Assembly: GCF_003999975.1 (NCBI RefSeq)
Contig: NZ_RJAC01000037.1
Coordinates: 1 to 64,000, forward strand
Reading direction: 5' to 3'
Origin: Actinoplanes solisilvae
Lineage (GTDB): Bacteria > Actinomycetota > Actinomycetes > Mycobacteriales > Micromonosporaceae
DNA length: 64,000 bases
The notes below the pieces were generated by a model. That model was not told the DNA's origin and did not search any database. It saw only the letters and a list, made by a program, of their open reading frames with translations. Each line of letters opens with the position of its first letter. The first letter of the stretch is position 1. A program made the translations under genes and the position numbers. This document shows positions 56,075-64,000 of this stretch, one piece after another.

Positions 56075-58827
56075 CTGTCGCCATGGCCGCAACGCAGGTG
56101 AGCGCCTCGATGGTGCTCGCCATCGTGGACGAGGCCCGCGCCAAGAACTACCGCACCGGTGTCATCGGCATCCGCGGCATCCCCGACCAGGCGATCACTG
56201 CGGACCTGCCGCACCAGGGCCAGACGGTGCGGATCCGGGCCGCCGAGTCGGCGTTGGCCGCCCGGGAACTGCTCGGAGACCACCGCGACGGTGACTGGCT
56301 CGTCGTCGTCACCGATCGCGACGACGAGGACTTGGGTGCGGGTGTCCTCGCCCACTTCATCTGGCAGCGGTTGCGCAGCCCCGACCCGTGGGAAGCGGTG
56401 CGGACCCGGTTCGCCGCCACCGGGATCGATCCGGCGTTGACCAGCCGTCCGGACAACCGGGAACTGGCCACCGCCCTGGTCGCGGCCACCCCTGCGGCGG
56501 GATGGCCGGCTGCTCCGGCTGGGGTGCTGACCCGCAACCACGCGCTCGGCGCCGTCGCCGCCATCCATCTCGGCTTCGATACCGACACCGCCGATGTCCT
56601 CGGCGTCCTCCGCTGGTCGATCGCCTCCCAGAGCGTCGGTGCCTTGGGCGCTCTCCGGCGTGGCATCGGAGATCTTCTCGCGGACACGACACTGGACTGG
56701 ATTGCTCAGCGCTCGGGGCCCGCCGCCGGACCGGTACGGGCGTTGCTCTCCCGGGGTGAACTTGCCGACGTCGTACCGCTAGGGCTTGTTTTGCGCCTCT
56801 TGACGTCAGACGGATATGAGTCGGCGACGGCACACCAGGCGCAACTGGCTCTGGTTCGCCTCGAACCGCGGTGGGGTGACCTGACCCCGTCGCCTATCGC
56901 GCTGGCCGCGCTCGGACAGGCAGCCGATTCCCTGCTGTCCGACCTGGTCCACGATCGGCGCGCCGACGAGGATGTCGCACGCTGCCTCGACCGGGCCGAT
57001 GCGATCCTCACCCAGCTGCAGGCCGAACCGCTGGCCCGCTACTCCGAACTGCTGACCGGCGGCCTACGGGCACGTCTTGACGCCCTTGCCGATGCCCTCC
57101 GCCGAACAGTGTCTCCATCTGGACGGGTCGACAACCCGGACGTGGTCGAGAGCGCGTGGGCGGCCGTCCGGTCCCATCGACTCGGCGCAACAACGCCGCT
57201 GCGGGTTCCCTTCGAGGCCGCAGTACGACTCGTCCGCTGGCTCTCCGACGCTCATCCTGAGCCCGACGCCGGCTCGCTCGCGGTACACGCCCGTGACTAC
57301 CTCGACAACGCGGCATGGGCCGACGCGGCGATCAACGACGCGTTCGGTGGCATCGACGATCCGACTCTGTCGAGCGCCCTGCATGCCGTCGTCACGACGG
57401 CCCAAACCCGGCGGCGCGCGCAGGAACGGCGCTTCGCGCAGGCGCTTACGTCGGCACCCACGCCCTCCGGCCGCGGGTTGCCGTCCGATGGAGGCACCCT
57501 CTGGTACCTGGAGCAGGTGCTGCCCGGTGCGGTCATGCCGCTCGCCCGTAAGGTTCCGGTGCTTCTGCTCGTCCTCGACGGCATGAGTGCCGCGGTTGCC
57601 ACGGAGATCCTTGCCGACGCGACGGCGCGACTCGGCTGGCTTGAGGCAGTCCTTCCCGGAGCGGACAAATTCCGCAGGGCTGGAGCGCTCGCCGTGCTTC
57701 CATCGATCACCGAGGTGAGCCGCGCGTCCCTGCTCTCGGGCCGCCTGACCCGCGGGCAGCAGCCCGAGGAACGACAGGGATACGCCGAGATCACCGCCAA
57801 GGTCGGGAAGATCGCCGCGCGGCTGTTCCACAAGAAGGCCGTCGACACCACGGCGGCCGGCTGGTCGGTCAGCCCCGATGTGGGCGGTGCCATCGACGAC
57901 CGCGACCTATCGCTAGTGACCGTAGTTCTCAACACGATCGACGATGCCCTCGAGCGCAGCGACCCGGCGGGCACGGCGTGGACCGCCGACGCCGTGAAAC
58001 ATCTCGAACCGCTGCTCGCCCGGGCTGCCGCTGCCGGCCGAACCGTCGTCGTGACCTCCGACCACGGCCACATCGTCGAACGACGGCAAGGCACGCAACG
58101 TCCGTATCCGATGGCTTCGAGTGCCCGCTCGCGTCCGGCTACCGCTCCCGTCGGGGACGACGAGGTCGAGGTGAGCGGCCCACGCGTGCTCACCGACGAC
58201 CATCGGGCAGTCCTGGCCGTCGACGAAACCCTCCGGTATGGGCCGCTTAAGTCCGGCTATCACGGGGGAGCGAGCGCTGCCGAGGTAGTTGTCCCCATCG
58301 CCGTTCTCGTGCCCGACGAATCGAGCAACCCGGCCGAGCTGGCGTTGCTGCCGCCGCAAGAACCCAGCTGGTGGCTCACGGCTGCCGCCAGCGCCCCACC
58401 ATCGGCCGTGCCACCGGCGGGCCCGAAGCCCACAACGGCCAAGAGCCGCACCGACCGCCAGACGGGCCCAACGCTGTTCGACCTGAGCCCGGCGGTGACC
58501 GAGCAACCCGCCGTAACAGTCGGCCGCGCCGTCGTGACCAGCCCCGTGTACAAGGCGCAGCGCAAGATCACCGGTCGGCTCATCGTCACCGATGATCAGA
58601 TCGTCGGCATCGTCGACGCGCTGGCGAACGCACCGGCCAACCGGCTGGTGCCCACCCTCGCGGCCCAAGCACTCGGCGTCGGCCAGACCAGACTCCGGGG
58701 CGCGCTGACGCAAGCACAGCAACTGCTCAACGTCGAGGGATATGCCGTGCTGTCGGCCGAACCGGCCACCGGCACGGTGATACTCGACCTCAAACTGCTG
58801 ACCGAGCAGTTCGAGGTGCACACATGA
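56071..58827 (+). CDS. pglZ: PglZ: BREX alkaline-phosphatase-fold protein
   Basis: 918 residues from the GTG overlapping the pglY stop; ATG 56083 is an alternative four codons on. The PglZ domain has the metal-site strand 'VLLLVLDGMSAAVATEIL' (Asp503), 'PSITEVSRASLLSGRL' with the expected Thr/Ser region, 'VVTSDHGHIVER' (Asp664, His665, His667) and 'YHGGASAAEVVVPIAVL'. All these are core residues of the alkaline phosphatase superfamily. The N-terminal ~480 residues are helical. PglZ is the defining BREX component. It overlaps brxD by four bases (ATGA). Confidence 0.93.
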   Translation: MTVAMAATQVSASMVLAIVDEARAKNYRTGVIGIRGIPDQAITADLPHQGQTVRIRAAESALAARELLGDHRDGDWLVVVTDRDDEDLGAGVLAHFIWQRLRSPDPWEAVRTRFAATGIDPALTSRPDNRELATALVAATPAAGWPAAPAGVLTRNHALGAVAAIHLGFDTDTADVLGVLRWSIASQSVGALGALRRGIGDLLADTTLDWIAQRSGPAAGPVRALLSRGELADVVPLGLVLRLLTSDGYESATAHQAQLALVRLEPRWGDLTPSPIALAALGQAADSLLSDLVHDRRADEDVARCLDRADAILTQLQAEPLARYSELLTGGLRARLDALADALRRTVSPSGRVDNPDVVESAWAAVRSHRLGATTPLRVPFEAAVRLVRWLSDAHPEPDAGSLAVHARDYLDNAAWADAAINDAFGGIDDPTLSSALHAVVTTAQTRRRAQERRFAQALTSAPTPSGRGLPSDGGTLWYLEQVLPGAVMPLARKVPVLLLVLDGMSAAVATEILADATARLGWLEAVLPGADKFRRAGALAVLPSITEVSRASLLSGRLTRGQQPEERQGYAEITAKVGKIAARLFHKKAVDTTAAGWSVSPDVGGAIDDRDLSLVTVVLNTIDDALERSDPAGTAWTADAVKHLEPLLARAAAAGRTVVVTSDHGHIVERRQGTQRPYPMASSARSRPATAPVGDDEVEVSGPRVLTDDHRAVLAVDETLRYGPLKSGYHGGASAAEVVVPIAVLVPDESSNPAELALLPPQEPSWWLTAAASAPPSAVPPAGPKPTTAKSRTDRQTGPTLFDLSPAVTEQPAVTVGRAVVTSPVYKAQRKITGRLIVTDDQIVGIVDALANAPANRLVPTLAAQALGVGQTRLRGALTQAQQLLNVEGYAVLSAEPATGTVILDLKLLTEQFEVHT

Positions 58828-60128
58828 CGCCCGACGTCTCCCATCGGCGCCGCCGCGATGTGATCAGCGCGCTGCGCCGGGGCACCGTGCCCGAGAGCGG
58901 GCTCGACCTGCTCGCGGTCGGCCTCGACCGGTTTTCCTCCGCGATCGACGAAGAGCTCGACGCGGTCGCCTCCGGTGGCGCCGTGTTCAAAGCGGTGCGC
59001 GGCGAGTACGGCGCCGGAAAGACCTTCTTCACCCGGCACTTGGCCGAGCGGGCGCTGCGGGCTGGGTTCGCCGCCGCGGAGGTGCAGATCTCCGAGACCC
59101 AGACGCCGCTGCACCGGCTCGAGACCGTCTACCGTCGGGTGACGGAGTCCCTTCGAACCGCCTCGATGCCGCCCAGCGCGTTCCGCGCCGTTCTCGACTC
59201 CTGGCTGTTCACCCTGGAATCCGACGCGCTCGACGCTGATCCGTCCGTGCAGGACGTCGGTGCGGCGGTGGATCGACTCCTCGAACAGCGGCTTGCCCAC
59301 ATCAGCAAACACTCGCCGCTATTCGCACTCGCGTTGCGTGGCTACCGGGCCGCACTGAGTTCGGGAGACACCGCCGCTGCGGACGGTCTGGCAGCCTGGA
59401 TGGCGGGACAACCGCAGGTGGCGGCTTCGGCGAAGCGGGCGGCCGGCATTCGCGGCGAACTCGATCACTTCGGCGGCATGGCCTTCCTGCAAGGCCTTCT
59501 CACGGTCTTGCGGGACGCCGGTCATCCGGGCCTGGTGCTCGTTCTGGACGAGGTCGAGACGCTGCAACGTGTACGTGGTGACGTCCGCGACAAGGCCCTG
59601 AACGCGCTACGGCAGCTGATCGACGAGGTGAACTCCGGCCGCTTCCCCGGGCTATACCTCGTCATCACCGGCACGCCCGCGTTTTACGACGGACAGCAGG
59701 GCGTGCAACGTCTGGCCCCGCTGGCGCAACGGCTCGCCGTCGACTTCGGCACCGATCCAAGATTCGACAATCCCCGAGCCGTGCAGATCCGCCTCCCTGG
59801 GTTCACCATCGAGTCGCTGGTCCAGTTGGGCGCCCGCGTCCGCGACCTCTACGCTGTCGGGTCGTCCGCTCCCGACCGCGTCCGGGCAACCGTGGATGAT
59901 GCGTACCTCGACCAGTTGGCTCGCGCCGTCGCCGGTGGCTTGGGCGGGAAAGTCGGCATCGTGCCCCGGCTGTATCTGAAGAAGCTCGTCGGCGATGTTC
60001 TGGACAGGGTCGACCAGTTTCCCGATTTCGACCCGCGCCAGCACTACGCGCCGACCATGTCGGCCGCCGAGATGACCGACGTGGAACGCAACGCCGCAAG
60101 CGCCGACGACATCGTTCTCGACCTGTGA
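58824..60128 (+). CDS. brxD: BrxD: BREX ATP-binding protein
   Basis: 434 residues. Walker A 'GEYGAGKT' at 60-67 and Walker B 'LVLVLDEVE' with Asp242 and Glu243, followed by 'LYLVITGTPAFYDGQQGVQRLAPLAQRL' (sensor region of the AAA+ type). The N-terminal 'RRDVISALRRGTVPESGLDLLAVGLDRF' is the usual family start. BrxD occurs in BREX types 2 and 3-like sets, always beside the BrxHI helicase, and is required in type 2. It overlaps brxHI by four bases. Confidence 0.9.
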   Translation: MTPDVSHRRRRDVISALRRGTVPESGLDLLAVGLDRFSSAIDEELDAVASGGAVFKAVRGEYGAGKTFFTRHLAERALRAGFAAAEVQISETQTPLHRLETVYRRVTESLRTASMPPSAFRAVLDSWLFTLESDALDADPSVQDVGAAVDRLLEQRLAHISKHSPLFALALRGYRAALSSGDTAAADGLAAWMAGQPQVAASAKRAAGIRGELDHFGGMAFLQGLLTVLRDAGHPGLVLVLDEVETLQRVRGDVRDKALNALRQLIDEVNSGRFPGLYLVITGTPAFYDGQQGVQRLAPLAQRLAVDFGTDPRFDNPRAVQIRLPGFTIESLVQLGARVRDLYAVGSSAPDRVRATVDDAYLDQLARAVAGGLGGKVGIVPRLYLKKLVGDVLDRVDQFPDFDPRQHYAPTMSAAEMTDVERNAASADDIVLDL

Positions 60129-62239
60129 GCACCACGGATCTGCTGCATCCGGTGGTGCTGCACCACATCGTCAACACCCTGCAATGGCCGGGTCTGCGGC
60201 CCCTGCAAGAGGCTGCGGTGCAACCACTGATGGCGGGTGACGACGCCCTCCTGCTCGCTCCGACAGCCGGAGGCAAGACCGAAGCTGCGGCCTTTCCACT
60301 TTTGTCGAGGATGGCGGCCGAGGGTTGGTCCGGCACGTCGGTGCTGTACCTCTGCCCGCTCAAGGCCCTGCTGAACAATCTGCAGCCGCGCTTGGAGCGC
60401 TACGCGGACTGGTTGGGACGGCGGGCCGCGATCTGGCACGGCGACGTCACCGCATCGCGCCGGCGAGCCATCCTGGCGGACCGCCCGGACGTGCTGCTGA
60501 CCACACCGGAATCACTCGAGTCGATGCTGGTCAGCCGTAACGTCGACCACCGGGCATTCTTCCGCGGATTGCGAACCGTCGTCGTCGACGAGGTACACGC
60601 GTTCGCGGGCGACGATCGCGGCTGGCATCTTCGCGCCGTGCTGGAACGCCTGACCCATCTCATCGGCCGCCCCGTGCAGCGGATCGGGCTGTCAGCGACC
60701 GTGGGAAATCCGGATAATCTGCTGACGTGGCTGCAAGGCGCCGGCGCCGGGACTCGACCCGGACACGTTGTCGCGCCGGATGCGCCGGCCCTCAGCGCCG
60801 CCGGCGCTCCGCCGCCGGGTGAGGTCGAGCTGGACTTCGTCGGCTCTCTGCAGAATGCCGCCACGGTGCTCGCCGCTTTGCACGCCGGTGAGAAGAGGCT
60901 GGTCTTCTGCGAGTCGCGACAGGCCGTCGAGGAACTCGGAAGCCTCCTGCGAGGCCACGGCATCACCACGTTCCTTTCACACGCCTCGCTCTCCGCCGAC
61001 GAGAGGCGGCGCTCGGAGGAGGCGTTCGCGGAGGCCCGTGACTGCGTCATCGTCTCGACCAGCACACTCGAACTAGGCATCGATGTCGGTGACCTCGACC
61101 GGGTGATCCAGATCGACGCCCCCTCGACCGTGGCGTCCTTCCTGCAACGAATAGGACGTACGGGACGGCGGCCCGGCAGCATCCGCAACTGTCTCTTCCT
61201 CGCCCGTACCGGAGACACCTTGCTGGAGGCTGCGGCTCTGCTGCTGCTCTGGAGCCGCGGGTGGGTGGAGCCGGTTTTAGCTCCGCCCGAGCCACGGCAC
61301 ATCGTCGCTCAGCAACTGCTGGCGCTCTGCCTGCAGGAGCATCAGGTCGGAGACCGGATTTGGCCGCAGTGGTGGAACGGTCTCGACCCGTTCGGCCGAA
61401 GTGCGGACCCCATCATTCGCTACCTGGTCGATCAGGGCTATCTCGACAGCGACAGCGGCATGCTCTACATCGGCCCCGAGGCCGAGCGGCGCTTCGGGCA
61501 TCGTCACTTCATGGGCATGACGGCGGTATTCACTGGTGCCCCTGAATTCACCGTCCTGGTCGGCCGCGAGGAGTTGGGCCGCATCGATCCAGGGCTGCTC
61601 ACTGAGGAGGTGCAGGGCGATCGCCGTCTGCTCCTCAACGGGCGGAGCTGGCGAGTGACCTACATCGACTGGCGCCGCCGGCGCTGCTTCGTCGAGCCCG
61701 CCGACGGCGGCGGAAAGGCTCGGTGGATGACCGGCGGCTGGGCCGGCCGGGGATTCGAGCTCAGCCGGGCGATGAGAGACGTCCTCCTCGGCGCCGACCC
61801 GCCGGTGACGATCACGCGTCGGGCGGTCATGCGCCTGGCCCGGGAACGCGAGGAAGGGTCTTCACTGGTTCACCCGGGCGGAAATGTCGTCGTACGCGGC
61901 CAGCAGGACGGGGACTTGCGATGGTGGACATGGGCCGGTTTCCGTGCCAACGCTACCTTGGCGGCCACGCTGGCTGAGGTCGTTGATCCGGTCCAACGCT
62001 TCGATGACAGTCAGATCCGCCTGCGGAAGGACCTCACTCGGGACGAGTGGCTGGCGTTAGTGGCGGACGCGGATCATCGGCTTTGCCTGCCCGAGGTGAA
62101 CAAGAAAGCACTCGACGGGCTCAAGTTCAGCGAGGCGTTGCCCGAGCGGCTGGCGATGGCCACGCTGGCCAGCCGGCTGGCCGACCTGGCGGGCGCGGCC
62201 AACGTGCTGCGCGAACCAACACGCTTCATCCAGACCTAG
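60125..62239 (+). CDS. brxHI: BrxHI: Lhr-type DEAD/DEAH-box helicase of BREX
   Basis: 704 residues from the GTG overlapping the brxD stop. Motif I 'APTAGGKTE' (45-53), motif II 'DEVH' (155-158), motif III 'LSATVGN', 'FCESRQAVEEL' and 'STSTLELGIDVGDLDRVIQIDAPSTVASFLQRIGRTGRRPG' (motifs IV-VI) follow the Lhr pattern. The C-terminal part includes the winged-helix and beta-barrel regions seen in Lhr proteins. It is the last gene of the BREX operon; 160 bases of non-coding DNA follow. Confidence 0.93.
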   Translation: MSTTDLLHPVVLHHIVNTLQWPGLRPLQEAAVQPLMAGDDALLLAPTAGGKTEAAAFPLLSRMAAEGWSGTSVLYLCPLKALLNNLQPRLERYADWLGRRAAIWHGDVTASRRRAILADRPDVLLTTPESLESMLVSRNVDHRAFFRGLRTVVVDEVHAFAGDDRGWHLRAVLERLTHLIGRPVQRIGLSATVGNPDNLLTWLQGAGAGTRPGHVVAPDAPALSAAGAPPPGEVELDFVGSLQNAATVLAALHAGEKRLVFCESRQAVEELGSLLRGHGITTFLSHASLSADERRRSEEAFAEARDCVIVSTSTLELGIDVGDLDRVIQIDAPSTVASFLQRIGRTGRRPGSIRNCLFLARTGDTLLEAAALLLLWSRGWVEPVLAPPEPRHIVAQQLLALCLQEHQVGDRIWPQWWNGLDPFGRSADPIIRYLVDQGYLDSDSGMLYIGPEAERRFGHRHFMGMTAVFTGAPEFTVLVGREELGRIDPGLLTEEVQGDRRLLLNGRSWRVTYIDWRRRRCFVEPADGGGKARWMTGGWAGRGFELSRAMRDVLLGADPPVTITRRAVMRLAREREEGSSLVHPGGNVVVRGQQDGDLRWWTWAGFRANATLAATLAEVVDPVQRFDDSQIRLRKDLTRDEWLALVADADHRLCLPEVNKKALDGLKFSEALPERLAMATLASRLADLAGAANVLREPTRFIQT

Positions 62240-62399
62240 CGGCCACATTCCTGGGCGCCTTGTCGGGCCTGTCTACCGTGGAGCCGCGAGGCGGGGAGCG
62301 AATTGGAATTTCATCCGTTCGCCTTCTTGACTTGCTTGGTGCTGCCCCAGCATTCTGTAGTGCTCCGCCAGCATGAGTCCTATTGATCCCGGAGGAATC

Positions 62400-63059
62400 G
62401 TGGACGGTTCGACGTCTGATCAGGCAATGTTCCAGCGGCCGCGTCCGCTTCCGGTGCTGATTCTCGCGGATGTCAGCGGCAGCATGGCGAACGACGGCAA
62501 GATCGACGTACTGAACCGGAGCGTCGCGACGATGATTCGTACCTTCGCCGCCGAGGATTCCCTGCGGGGTGAGATCTGGGCGGGCGTGGTCACGTTCGGC
62601 GGAAGCGGCGCGACGCTGCACCACCCGTTGGTGCCGGCCGCCGACGTGCGGTGGGATGACATGCGGGCATCCGGCCGGACCCCACTGGGTGCCGCGTTTG
62701 ACCTGGTCGCAGCCTTGCTGGCGGATGAATCGGTCGTGCCGCGGCGCGCTTTCCGGCCGACGGTCGTTCTTGTTTCTGACGGCGTGCCGACAGACGAGTG
62801 GCGGGCCGCGCTGAGCCGGCTCCTCACCACGGACAAAGGCGGCCAAGCGCTACGGCTCGCGGTCGGCGTAGGACAGGACATGGACGCCGAGGCATTCGAT
62901 GTCCTCGATCATTTCATCGCGAATCCGCAGGTCAAAGTTGGCCGGGCCGAAGATGTCCACGAACTGCCGCGCTATTTCGACTGGGTGACGGCCACGGTTA
63001 CCACTCAGGTGCGAAGCGGGCGCGTGACGAATGACGATTTGCTGGACTTCATGAACTGA
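62400..63059 (+). CDS. TerY-like von Willebrand factor A domain protein
   Basis: 219 residues from GTG 62400 after ggagga (62391-62396); ATG 62373 upstream has no such site. A complete MIDAS metal site is present: 'DVSGSM' at 24-29, the Thr in 'GRTPLGAAFDLV' and the Asp in 'VVLVSDGVPTDEW'. 'LPVLILADVSGSMANDGKIDVLNRSVATMI' is the TerY subtype. TerY proteins are found with a PP2C phosphatase and a kinase in TerY-P modules associated with tellurite-resistance-like stress and phage-defense systems. Here the kinase follows within 30 bases, without a phosphatase gene between. Acts in the cytoplasm. Confidence 0.88.
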   Translation: MDGSTSDQAMFQRPRPLPVLILADVSGSMANDGKIDVLNRSVATMIRTFAAEDSLRGEIWAGVVTFGGSGATLHHPLVPAADVRWDDMRASGRTPLGAAFDLVAALLADESVVPRRAFRPTVVLVSDGVPTDEWRAALSRLLTTDKGGQALRLAVGVGQDMDAEAFDVLDHFIANPQVKVGRAEDVHELPRYFDWVTATVTTQVRSGRVTNDDLLDFMN

Positions 63060-63088
63060 CGAATGCGCCTGTTGGGGAGTTGCGAACT

Positions 63089-64000
63089 GTGGGGGCTGAT
63101 CGGCCTATCTGGAATACTGCTGGACTCCAGGTCGTCGTGCGTACCGAGGACGACCAGGCAGTTGAGCTGACACGCAGGATTGGAGCCGGCGGTCAGGGCG
63201 AGGTGTGGGAGGCCGGTGGCGGGCGGATAGCCGTCAAACTTCTGCACAGTCGCGACCAGCGGGCGGCCGAGCGATTGGCGACCCAGCTGCGCACTCTGCG
63301 TTTGCTCGACCTGGGCGACCTGCCGGTCGCCCGGCCGTTGGCGCTGCTGCGTCCGCCCAATCTCGGGTACACCATGGTCATGCTGGCCGACATGGTGGCG
63401 CTGCGGCACCTGTTCGCGCCGGCCGGGCGTACGGCATTAGTGCCCTGGTATACGGAGACCGGCGGGTTGCGGCGCCGGCTACGACTGCTCGGCCGGACCG
63501 CGTCCGCCCTGGCCGGGTTGCACGGCCGAGGGCTGTGCTACGGCGATCCCTCACCGGTCAACGTGATGGTCTCCGAACCTCTCGACTACGAGCAGGTGTA
63601 TCTGATCGATGTGGACAACGTCGCGGTCACGTCAGAGGTGCGAGGCAGCGCCTATGCGACGCGCGGGTACGCAGCGCCGGAGGTTCTGGCCGGCCGACTG
63701 GGCGTGTCGAGTCTGAGCGACGCATTCTCCTTCGCCGTCATGGCCTTCGAGTTGCTGACGGTCGTCCACCCATTTGTCGGCGACAAGGTCTACGACGGCG
63801 AGCCTGAGCTGGAGGACAAGGCGTTCGCGGGTGACCTGCCCTGGATCGAGCACAGTACTGATGCGAGCAACCGCTCCAGATTCGGACTGGCCCGAGACGT
63901 GGTCCTGACCTCAGGTCTGAGGACGCTCGCAGCGCGCGCTTTCGAGGCCGGAGTGGCTGATCCCACCGCGCGGCCAACAGTCGCCGAATGGCGGACGAAG
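63089..64000 (+). CDS. YGD-type protein kinase, TerY-P-like (3' end outside window)
   Basis: GTG 63089 with ggggag at 63074-63079; the frame stays open for 304 codons to the window end. Translation gives a kinase fold: glycine loop 'IGAGGQGEVW' (31-40), Lys50 in 'IAVKLL', catalytic loop 'YGDPSPVNVM' (151-160) replacing HRD with YGD but keeping Asp153 and Asn158, metal-binding 'LIDVDN' (172-177) replacing DFG, and 'GYAAPEV' after it. This pattern (YGD-S/D-P-x-N, LID-x-DN) is typical of the kinases paired with TerY-like vWA proteins. The active-site residues needed for phosphotransfer are present. The missing C-terminus may hold the helix-hairpin-helix domain found in such kinases. Confidence 0.82.
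   Translation, partial: MGADRPIWNTAGLQVVVRTEDDQAVELTRRIGAGGQGEVWEAGGGRIAVKLLHSRDQRAAERLATQLRTLRLLDLGDLPVARPLALLRPPNLGYTMVMLADMVALRHLFAPAGRTALVPWYTETGGLRRRLRLLGRTASALAGLHGRGLCYGDPSPVNVMVSEPLDYEQVYLIDVDNVAVTSEVRGSAYATRGYAAPEVLAGRLGVSSLSDAFSFAVMAFELLTVVHPFVGDKVYDGEPELEDKAFAGDLPWIEHSTDASNRSRFGLARDVVLTSGLRTLAARAFEAGVADPTARPTVAEWRTK

Noticed and set aside
63205..63807. 200-codon frame inside the last kinase gene
   Set aside because: It is in another frame; the frame from 63089 gives a clear kinase fold and stays open to the window end.

Overview
The window is high-G+C actinobacterial DNA. It has roughly 70% G+C, frequent GTG and some TTG starts, short 4-base start/stop overlaps and several probable leaderless starts. 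Gene content and order fit a filamentous actinomycete of the Micromonosporaceae (Actinoplanes-like). That family assignment is inference. What can be read directly is a backbone matching the conserved actinobacterial order known from Mycobacterium tuberculosis around Rv1691-Rv1713: TPR protein, HAD-IIA phosphatase, tlyA, nadK, recN, steA, steB/mctB, pyrG, NUDIX, xerD, parA, scpA, scpB, pseudouridine synthase, cmk, der.

Layout. 1-163: 3' part of a 5S rRNA gene and its terminator. 244-10366: a disordered repeat/TPR protein, HAD phosphatase, SCP2-like protein, a histone-H1/phasin-like protein, tlyA-nadK, recN and steA. 10380-17066: steB followed by an envelope-type cluster (GT4-family phosphoglycosyltransferase-like protein, MurJ-like flippase, glycosyltransferase, large membrane protein with an alkaline-phosphatase-like ectodomain). 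17145-19417: pyrG and a NUDIX hydrolase, with a hairpin that can cover the pyrG ribosome binding site. 19418-29671: about 10 kb of accessory genes between the NUDIX gene and ald (orphan MazF-like protein, peptidase E, a secreted GAGEEA-repeat protein, GIDE-domain protein, methyltransferase, M28 aminopeptidase, a second NUDIX, DeoR and WYL regulators, alpha/beta hydrolase). 29791-42811: ald, xerD, parA, a site-2-protease homologue without its zinc motif, scpA/scpB, an RluB-type pseudouridine synthase, a TetR/oxidoreductase pair with a three-palindrome operator, an enoyl-CoA hydratase, cmk and der.

42861-64000: a tRNA-Pro(GGG) gene and its terminator mark the edge of a defense island. A DUF3800 protein comes first. 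A compact six-gene operon pglW-pglX-pglY-pglZ-brxD-brxHI follows, which is a complete type 2 BREX (Pgl, phage growth limitation) set. PglX is the DNA methyltransferase, PglY and BrxD are ATPases, PglZ is an alkaline-phosphatase-fold protein, PglW is a NERD-domain protein with a degenerate and an intact kinase domain, and BrxHI is an Lhr-type helicase. The middle of pglX is much poorer in G+C than its surroundings, suggesting exchange of its target-recognition part. Immediately after BREX lie a TerY-like von Willebrand A protein and an unusual YGD-type protein kinase that runs off the window. This looks like a TerY-P-type module beside BREX and is the most promising lead for an incompletely described association.

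Starts were chosen from ribosome binding sites, overlaps and family lengths. All domain assignments are by eye from motifs; no database search was run.
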